Shown piece after piece: positions 6,028 through 10,733 of a DNA stretch of 10,733 nt; positions within the stretch are counted from its first letter, which is position 1, and each line of letters starts with the position of its first letter. The stretch lies in assembly GCA_947595555.1 (NCBI GenBank), contig CANQES010000048.1, forward strand, positions 1-10,733, in the 5' to 3' direction. The position numbers and the translations under genes were made by a program. A model generated the notes under the pieces. That model was not told the DNA's origin. It made no database searches and was given only the letters and a program-made list of their open reading frames with translations. Source of the DNA: an uncultured Clostridia bacterium. GTDB lineage: Bacteria; Bacillota; Clostridia; TANB77; CAG-508.

Positions 6028-6951
6028 TTATTTTCTTCTATCTACTGCATAGCTACTTCCCATAACAGATTTAGCTGCATGTTTTACTTGAGCTCCTATT
6101 TCACCAATTTCTAGTATATTACCAAATCTTCCCACATCTGCAACTACCACCCCAATTGATAATGATGTTAGTGGGAATTGCTCAATAATGCCTTTTCTGT
6201 TAGCTACTTCTATATATCCCCTTTCAATATCATCATCTGTAAAATATTTTTTTACATTATGGTCAAAATTAGCTAGAATATTTTGGCATATCTTTTCACA
6301 TACTATTCCTGGAATAAGTGCTATAAAATCATCACCACCTATGTGTCCTATAAAGGTATTTTCCATTCCACTATCATGAATGCATTTTATAATAGTTTCA
6401 GCAGTAAATTCTATAATTTGGTCTCCTTTTAAAAATCCATAAACATCGTTATATGCCTTGAAATTGTCTAAATCTAAATACAATGCACAAAATGGCTCTT
6501 TTTTTAATATTCTTTTTTTCAATTCAGCATGTATTTGAACATTTCCTGGTAATCCTGTTAATGGACTAATTCTTCTGTTAGTGTAAAGTAATCTATTTAA
6601 GTTTTTGACAGTATAGTATAAATATTGTTCATCTACTGGTTTTTTGATGAAGTATTCGATTGATTCTCCTAGTATTCTTAATCTATGCTCTCTTTCACCT
6701 TTTGATGATACAACAATAACTGGAGTTATCGTGTTATCTTCGTCCTTTCTGATTTTTCTACATAAATCTACCACGTCACGGTCTATGGCGTCTTCATTAA
6801 TAACAATTAAAGACGGTATATTTTTTAAGGCTATATCTATTTGTTCTGTTTTTACACTTGTAAATTTATACTCTGGATCATTTTTAAATAATTCTCTAAA
6901 TATAACAATTGATGCATCATCATCATCAATTATATATACTTCCTGCACCAT
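6028..6951 (-). CDS. Degenerate receiver-GGDEF protein (possible diguanylate cyclase)
   Basis: This 307-residue cytoplasmic protein has a receiver-like domain (about 4-122) and a GGDEF domain (about 125-305), so it may make cyclic di-GMP from GTP. In the receiver, the acidic pocket IDDDD (8-12), Ser82/83 and Lys103-Lys104-Pro are present. The strand that should carry the phospho-acceptor Asp reads LIVINED, with Asn52 in its place, so normal phosphorylation looks unlikely. The GGDEF domain has SPLTGLPG (129-136), the metal-site LYLDLDNFKAYND (157-169) and the active loop GGDDF (205-209), with Asp replacing the usual Glu. The RxxD product-inhibition site expected just before the loop is absent (MENT there). 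The start follows GGAGG. It sits 18 bp before pyrH in the operon, an unusual neighbour. Cyclase activity is uncertain. Confidence 0.88.
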   Translation of the reverse strand: MVQEVYIIDDDDASIVIFRELFKNDPEYKFTSVKTEQIDIALKNIPSLIVINEDAIDRDVVDLCRKIRKDEDNTITPVIVVSSKGEREHRLRILGESIEYFIKKPVDEQYLYYTVKNLNRLLYTNRRISPLTGLPGNVQIHAELKKRILKKEPFCALYLDLDNFKAYNDVYGFLKGDQIIEFTAETIIKCIHDSGMENTFIGHIGGDDFIALIPGIVCEKICQNILANFDHNVKKYFTDDDIERGYIEVANRKGIIEQFPLTSLSIGVVVADVGRFGNILEIGEIGAQVKHAAKSVMGSSYAVDRRK

Positions 6952-6972
6952 CTTTTTTCCTCCATTGATTTT

Positions 6973-7779
6973 TTATTTTGAGTTTTTTTGCTTATTTTTT
7001 ATTTTTTTCTTTCGAAATTCTATTTTTTCATTTAATATTTGAGTTATTTCACTTGTATTAATAGCTGGGAAAGCCTTTTTTAAACGATATACATTTTTGT
7101 ATAAACGCAAAATAATTCTGTTTCTTTTCTTTTTTAATGTTTCTATAACTTGCTGTACACTTTCTGAAGTTGGTATTTTCTCTTCTTTTTCTTTGCGCAG
7201 TTTTCTTATTTCTTTTAATTTTTCTTTTATTTCTTTATTAATATTTTCTGCTCTTTCTAATGTTGCTTTTATATTTTTAATTGTAATAATAGAAGTAATC
7301 ATATCTATAATAAAAATAATGAATATTATTGATATAGTACAATTTAATATTATAGGGTTTATTTTTTCTAATGTTTGTTCCATAAATGGATGAATATATT
7401 TTACAAAAATTACTCCAAGAATACCCCAATATATAGAATTTGTTAAACAAATTCTTCCTTGAAAATTAAATTTATGATTAGAATAATCCCAATATTTTGT
7501 ATTAAATATCTTTTCTAATAATACTCCAACTATATATTCCCATACTGTTAATAATATAACTGATATGCAAAATAATGCTACTATATTATTTTCAAGTGAT
7601 GTCAAAAATAAAATCATTATTATAGATCCTATTCCATAAATAGGGCAAAAAGGTCCTTTGAGAAATCCTGTATTTATTATTTTTCTTTCACAGATGGACC
7701 TAAATATGGATTCCATCACCCATCCTAAGAATGAATATAGGATAAAATACGTTATTAATTTAAATAAACTAATATTCAT
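6973..7779 (-). CDS. CmpB-like membrane protein (putative ABC-transporter type IV family)
   Basis: This 268-residue protein matches, by recalled motif pattern, the poorly characterised family named putative ABC-transporter type IV (CmpB-like). The telling motifs are YSFLGWVMESIFRS (about 15-28), GFLKGPFCPIYGIG (about 38-51), WEYIVGVLLEKIF followed by YWDYS, and FNFQGRICL. I count about five membrane helices: residues 5-25, 46-64, 66-92, 113-131 and 143-166. A highly basic, Lys/Glu-rich, probably coiled-coil cytoplasmic tail fills about 167-268. No ATPase partner is encoded nearby, so the transporter label should be treated with caution. The start follows GAGGAG and AAGG. It lies 11 bp after the Ig-repeat gene and 21 bp before the GGDEF gene. 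Confidence 0.78.
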   Translation of the reverse strand: MNISLFKLITYFILYSFLGWVMESIFRSICERKIINTGFLKGPFCPIYGIGSIIMILFLTSLENNIVALFCISVILLTVWEYIVGVLLEKIFNTKYWDYSNHKFNFQGRICLTNSIYWGILGVIFVKYIHPFMEQTLEKINPIILNCTISIIFIIFIIDMITSIITIKNIKATLERAENINKEIKEKLKEIRKLRKEKEEKIPTSESVQQVIETLKKKRNRIILRLYKNVYRLKKAFPAINTSEITQILNEKIEFRKKKIKNKQKNSK

Positions 7780-7790
7780 TCCTTCTCCTC

Positions 7791-8729
7791 TTATTTTTCA
7801 AAAACTGATTCAAATGTCCCTGATATGTCATTTTCATTATAAACAACTACTTTTAATTTATTTGTACCTTCTTGTAATGGATAAGAATATTCAAATTCCT
7901 TTCTATTTTCTAATGGTAATACCTTATCTAAGTTTATAAAATAGTTCTCACCATTAAGTGTAAATTCTATTTTCTTAACTCCTTCTTCGTCTGACGTCTT
8001 AATTGTAAAGTTACCTTCGTTATCTGTTGTAACGTCTACTTCTGGTCTTGTTACACCATTAATTTCTTGTTTCTTGGTTTCTGTTTCATTATCTTCATCT
8101 ACTACTATAACTGTCAATGTGTGTAACCCTTTTGGTATGTCTACTGTTTTTTCTCCATAAACATCATTGATATCTACCGTAGTTTCTTCTTCTTCGTCCC
8201 ATCTATATGTCATATATAAAAGCTCTTTTTCAGAAGTTGCTGTTATTAATAGATTATTTCCTTGTGGTTCTAATGCAATGTCTATGCTTCCTTCTATCGT
8301 ATATGCTCTTTGATATTCGATTTCTTTGCCATTAACATCAATTGCATACACGTTTAATGTATTAGTTCCTGTTGGTATTTGTATTTGTGTTTGCACTTCT
8401 TTTCTTCCATTACATGGTACTTCAATAGTTTCTTCATCATTCCATGTGTATGTTACTTTAGCTAATTCTTGATTATGTGTTATTTTTAATAAGACTACTG
8501 TATCTTCTATTGAACTTACTTCTATTACTGGTTTAGTCTTACTTCTTATTTCATTTGCACTTTTATACATTGAATAAGAACCTGTTCCTATCATAAATAT
8601 ACCAAAAATTAATATAGAAATTGAAAAGAATTTCAATATGCTTCTAATTTCCATTGGTCCACTATTTCCCATTCTATTTTTTTTCCCTTTTTCTTTTATT
8701 CCATTATCAACACTTAATATTTGATTCAA
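7791..8729 (-). CDS. Membrane-anchored protein with three Ig-like repeats, function unknown
   Basis: I do not recognise this 312-residue protein. It has a basic cytoplasmic N-terminus (about 1-28), one membrane helix (about 31-53) with no evident cleavage site, and then about 255 acidic extracellular residues. These form three related modules of 75 to 80 residues, probably Ig-like beta sandwiches. The repeating pattern is an aromatic strand such as TYTWNDEE or TYRWDEEE, followed by a strand like IPTGTNTLNVYAIDVNG, IPKGLHTLTVIVVDEDN or LQEGTNKLKVVVYNEND. There is no LPXTG sorting signal. I chose TTG at 8727-8729 because AGAGGTG lies upstream at good spacing. The ATG at 8750 is only about 11 bases from the predicted transcript start and lacks a site. 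It lies 11 bp from the CmpB-like gene. Confidence 0.75.
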   Translation of the reverse strand: MNQILSVDNGIKEKGKKNRMGNSGPMEIRSILKFFSISILIFGIFMIGTGSYSMYKSANEIRSKTKPVIEVSSIEDTVVLLKITHNQELAKVTYTWNDEETIEVPCNGRKEVQTQIQIPTGTNTLNVYAIDVNGKEIEYQRAYTIEGSIDIALEPQGNNLLITATSEKELLYMTYRWDEEEETTVDINDVYGEKTVDIPKGLHTLTVIVVDEDNETETKKQEINGVTRPEVDVTTDNEGNFTIKTSDEEGVKKIEFTLNGENYFINLDKVLPLENRKEFEYSYPLQEGTNKLKVVVYNENDISGTFESVFEK

Positions 8730-8767
8730 AACTTTCACCTCTTCTATCATTTTTAATCGCTAGCATG

Positions 8768-8796
8768 ATTATAACATATGGATTTTTTGTTGTAAA
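8768..8796 (-). promoter_or_regulatory. Promoter of the Ig-repeat gene and the downstream operon
   Basis: On the minus strand, TTTACA (8791-8796) is followed by a 17-bp spacer and a perfect TATAAT (8768-8773), with TG one base before the -10 (extended -10). The predicted start is near 8761. It lies just after the rsmA stop and has no terminator before it, so the operon may be read both from here and by readthrough from rsmA. This is probably a main promoter for the run of genes down to rseP. Confidence 0.7.
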
Positions 8797-8800
8797 TAAT

Positions 8801-9646
8801 TTATTTTATAATTTTTGTAATATTAGCATAATCTTCAATCGTTAATTTTTCTGCTCTTATATCAACTGGTAAATTCAATTTTTTTAAAACTTCTATTCCT
8901 TCTTCTTTACTTTGGAATACACTTACATTTACAAGAGCATTCAATAAAGTTTTTCTTCTTTGCATAAACGCACATTTTATTATACGAAATAGAATGTCTT
9001 TTTTTTCTACAGATACTGGTGGTTTCTTTCTAATTTTCAATTGAATTACTTTAGAAGTTACTTCTGGTTCTGGTATAAAAGATTCTTTTGGTACTTCTAA
9101 AATGCCTTTTGCTTCTGCATAATAATAAACAGTATATGTTATTGCTCCTGTATTTTTATCGCCTGGAATAGCAATTAATCTTTCTGCAACTTCTTTTTGT
9201 ATCATAACTGTTATACTTTCTAAGTCTAGTTCTTCTTCTAATAATTTCATAATAATAGGCGTTGTTATATAATAAGGTAAATTTGCTACAATTTTAACTT
9301 TCTTCATTTTTTCTTTTTCTATTAATTGCTTTAAATCTACTTTTAAGATATCTTCATTTAAAAGTTCTAAGTTACTATATAAAGAAAATCTATCTTTTAA
9401 TATTGACATCATTTTTTTGTCAAGTTCAATACAAATAACTTTCCCAGCTTTTTCTAATAAATATTTTGTTAAAGTTCCTAACCCTGGGCCTATTTCAATA
9501 ACCAAATCTTCTTTACTTATGTCACTACTATTTACAATTGCAGTTACCACTTCTTCACTAATCAAAAAGTTTTGACCAAAAGATTTATTTGGTCTAATGT
9601 TATATTTTTTCATAATAAATTTTGTTTCTTCTAATATCGTACTCAT
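8801..9646 (-). CDS. rsmA: 16S rRNA (adenine1518/1519-N6) dimethyltransferase
   Basis: This is the KsgA-type enzyme that dimethylates two adjacent adenosines in the 3' terminal helix of 16S rRNA using S-adenosylmethionine, a late step in small-subunit assembly. The 281-residue length is typical. KSFGQNFLI (22-30) is the family entry motif, VIEIGPGLGTLT is the SAM-binding loop, VICIELD holds the acidic ribose-binding residue, and NLPYYITTPI is the N6-adenine methylase active-site motif. PEPEVTSKV and the QRRKTLLNAL region mark the C-terminal half. The start ATG follows AGGTGAG. It is transcribed divergently from the penicillin-binding protein gene and has its own promoter. Confidence 0.96.
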   Translation of the reverse strand: MSTILEETKFIMKKYNIRPNKSFGQNFLISEEVVTAIVNSSDISKEDLVIEIGPGLGTLTKYLLEKAGKVICIELDKKMMSILKDRFSLYSNLELLNEDILKVDLKQLIEKEKMKKVKIVANLPYYITTPIIMKLLEEELDLESITVMIQKEVAERLIAIPGDKNTGAITYTVYYYAEAKGILEVPKESFIPEPEVTSKVIQLKIRKKPPVSVEKKDILFRIIKCAFMQRRKTLLNALVNVSVFQSKEEGIEVLKKLNLPVDIRAEKLTIEDYANITKIIK

Positions 9647-9676
9647 TTTCTCACCTATCTTTATTTTATATTTATA

Positions 9677-9705
9677 ACTATATTATATTTTGCTTATTTT
9701 TTCAA
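9677..9705 (-). promoter_or_regulatory. Promoter of rsmA
   Basis: On the minus strand, TTGAAA (9700-9705) is followed by a 17-bp spacer and TATAGT (9677-9682). A perfect TATAAT overlaps it at 9682-9687, but that has poor -35 spacing. The predicted leader to the rsmA ATG is roughly 25 bases. Confidence 0.55.
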
Positions 9706-9711
9706 CTTTTA

Positions 9712-9740
9712 TTGATTTTTATTTTTTTTTTCGATAAAAT
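9712..9740 (+). promoter_or_regulatory. Promoter of the penicillin-binding protein gene
   Basis: TTGATT (9712-9717) is followed by a 17-bp spacer and TAAAAT (9735-9740), a good low-GC sigma-A promoter. It is back to back with the rsmA promoter, with the two -35 boxes only 6 bp apart, so the RNA polymerases may interfere or share a regulator. The leader before the structural gene is about 70 bases. Confidence 0.6.
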
Positions 9741-9775
9741 ATAGTTACAAATTTAAAATAAGCGTTGGGAATAAG

Positions 9776-9820
9776 GTGTATCTTACAAGCGAAGCGAGAA
9801 AGGAATGGATTTTTTTATGA
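9776..9820 (+). CDS. Possible 14-codon leader ORF overlapping the PBP start
   Basis: A GTG at 9776-9778 with GGGA 5 bases upstream opens a 14-codon frame that would read MYLTSEARKEWIFL. Its TGA stop (9818-9820) overlaps the ATG of the penicillin-binding protein as ATGA, the classic geometry of translational coupling. The downstream gene's own AAAGGA site is rather far from its ATG (about 12 bases), which would fit coupling. It is short enough to occur by chance, and I recognise no homolog. Confidence 0.3.
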   Translation: MYLTSEARKEWIFL

Positions 9821-10733
9821 AAAGTAATAAAGATAATAAGAAAAAAGATTCTAATTCTAAAGTGATAAAATTAAATACTAATTTTGATTCTAAAAATTTA
9901 ATGAAAACTACTAAATTACGAACTTTGCTTATTATAACTGTTTTTCTTTTTTTTGCTTTAATTATTAGGATTGGTTTTATTCAATTTGTTGAAGGAAATT
10001 CCTTAAAAGAGAAAGCATATCAGCAACAAACTATTAATCAAATAATTAGTCCAAAACGAGGTAATATTTATGATTCTACTGGTAGGTCACTTGCTATTAG
10101 TGCACAAGTTGATACTATTACTATTAATCCTACGAAAATTGTAAAAAGTAATGAGGAAGACACCAAAGCATATAAGGAAAAAGTTGCAAAATGTCTATCA
10201 GACATCTTTGAATTAGATTACAATGATGTTCTGGAAAAAGTTAATAGTGATTCACAAGTTCAAACTATTATAAAAAAAGTTGAACAAGAAAAAGTTGACA
10301 TGTTAAAAAAATGGATGAAGGAAAATGATGTTTCTATCGGTATTAATATAGATGAAGATTCTAAAAGATATTATCCTCTTGATAATGTTGCATCTCATGT
10401 GCTTGGTTTTTGTGGTGATGATAATCAAGGATTAAGTGGTATTGAAGCGAAATGGGAATCTGTATTAACTGGTACTCCTGGAAAAATTGTTAGTTCAAAG
10501 GGTAGTGATCAAAAGGAAATTCCTAATGCTGAACAAACTTATATTTCGGCTGAAAATGGAAGTGATTTAACACTTACAATTGATGTAAAAATTCAGACTA
10601 TTGTAGAAAAATATTTACAGCAGGCTGTGGAGGCAAATAAATGTGAACGAGGTGGAAATGTTATTGCTATGAATCCCAAGACTGGTGATATTTTAGCAAT
10701 GGCTTCTTATCCAGATTATAACTTAAATTCTCC
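9817..10733 (+). CDS. Class B penicillin-binding protein (FtsI/SpoVD/PBP2-like), 5' part
   Basis: This frame stays open to the window end: 305 codons with no stop. It is a transpeptidase that cross-links peptidoglycan during division, elongation or sporulation. A Lys/Asn-rich cytoplasmic tail (1-35) precedes one membrane anchor (about 36-57). The class B dimerisation motif RGNIYDSTGRSLA follows (81-93), then the pedestal region with SRYYPLDNVASHVLGFCG-like spacing (KRYYPLDNVASHVLGF) and GIEAKWESVLTG. The last part, DLTLTIDVKIQTIVEKYL then VIAMNPKTGDILAMASYPDYN, leads into the transpeptidase domain. The catalytic SxxK, SxN and KTG motifs lie beyond the window, so the exact subfamily cannot be fixed. 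ATG 9817 is preferred. An in-frame ATG at 9805 sits directly on the AAAGGA and is too close to use it. Confidence 0.9.
   Translation, partial: MKSNKDNKKKDSNSKVIKLNTNFDSKNLMKTTKLRTLLIITVFLFFALIIRIGFIQFVEGNSLKEKAYQQQTINQIISPKRGNIYDSTGRSLAISAQVDTITINPTKIVKSNEEDTKAYKEKVAKCLSDIFELDYNDVLEKVNSDSQVQTIIKKVEQEKVDMLKKWMKENDVSIGINIDEDSKRYYPLDNVASHVLGFCGDDNQGLSGIEAKWESVLTGTPGKIVSSKGSDQKEIPNAEQTYISAENGSDLTLTIDVKIQTIVEKYLQQAVEANKCERGGNVIAMNPKTGDILAMASYPDYNLNS

Larger units (their letters stand above)
9661..9761. repeat. Inverted repeat shared by the two divergent promoters
   Basis: Two 23-bp arms, 9661-9683 (read on the minus strand) and 9739-9761 (read on the plus strand), match at 21 of 23 positions by my alignment. 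Both begin ATATAGTTA and end TAAAATAA, and they face outward. They overlap the -10 to leader regions of the rsmA and penicillin-binding-protein promoters. AT-rich composition makes chance matches easier, but this length with only two mismatches is noteworthy. Confidence 0.6.

Noticed and set aside
6644..7042. Rightward 132-codon open frame opposite the GGDEF and CmpB-like genes
   Set aside because: It is antisense to two well-supported genes and has a low-complexity Ser/Ile/Phe-rich translation typical of AT-rich shadow frames.
6973..7779. A complete ABC transporter
   Set aside because: There is no ATP-binding protein in the window and the family name of this membrane protein is only putative.
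7097..7939. Other rightward open frames opposite the CmpB-like and Ig-repeat genes
   Set aside because: They are complementary to coding sequence, have no ribosome binding sites, and have hydrophobic biased composition.
7791..8729. Ig-repeat protein as a sortase substrate
   Set aside because: The C-terminus ends shortly after the last repeat, with no LPXTG-like motif, hydrophobic segment or basic tail.
8730..8750. ATG start at 8750 for the Ig-repeat gene
   Set aside because: It is only about 11 bases after the predicted transcript start and has no ribosome binding site. The TTG seven codons later has AGAGGTG.
1..10733. CRISPR array, tRNA, rRNA, phage or defence island
   Set aside because: No regularly spaced repeats, tRNA-like cloverleaf ends, integrase, transposase or known defence motifs were seen; nearly all sequence is explained by housekeeping and envelope genes.

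Overview
The window is AT-rich DNA (roughly 30% GC by eye) with strong GGAGG-type ribosome binding sites, sigma-A-like promoters, Gram-positive envelope genes (a sortase, a class B penicillin-binding protein) and clostridial family members such as a CmpB-like membrane protein. This points to a low-GC Firmicute, most likely an uncultured or gut-type member of the Clostridia. The species cannot be named from the sequence.

Layout. Eleven genes read leftward. In order of transcription they are rsmA, a membrane-anchored Ig-repeat protein, a CmpB-like membrane protein, a receiver-GGDEF protein, pyrH, frr, a frameshifted polyprenyl synthetase (ispA-like, seen as two overlapping ORFs), uppS, cdsA, an rseP/rasP-type protease, and a sortase. 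From the Ig-repeat gene to rseP the gaps are only about 10 to 60 bp, so they look like one long operon. Good promoters lie before rsmA, before the Ig-repeat gene and before the sortase. The sortase ends in a strong hairpin terminator that contains its stop codon. On the right, a class B penicillin-binding protein gene starts in the opposite direction from rsmA and runs off the window. At the extreme left, a perfect consensus promoter (TTGACA-17-TATAAT) fires leftward out of the window.

How the genes fit together. The core pyrH-frr-uppS-cdsA-rseP is the conserved Firmicute cluster that couples UMP supply, ribosome recycling, undecaprenyl carrier synthesis, CDP-diacylglycerol synthesis and intramembrane proteolysis. 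It is rearranged here: an ispA-like gene lies between frr and uppS; dxr, often found between cdsA and rseP, is absent; and tsf/rpsB are not upstream of pyrH. The gap where dxr often sits holds a short GC-rich palindromic remnant.

Most worth a second look: (1) the ispA frameshift; (2) a 23-bp outward-facing inverted repeat shared by the rsmA and penicillin-binding-protein promoters; (3) a possible 14-codon leader ORF whose stop overlaps the penicillin-binding-protein start; (4) a GGDEF protein whose receiver lacks the phospho-acceptor aspartate; (5) the missing dxr with the GC-rich remnant in its place; (6) the uncharacterised Ig-repeat and CmpB-like membrane pair; (7) the left-edge promoter with mutually exclusive hairpins in its leader. 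I see no CRISPR array, tRNA, rRNA, complete insertion sequence or obvious defence system.
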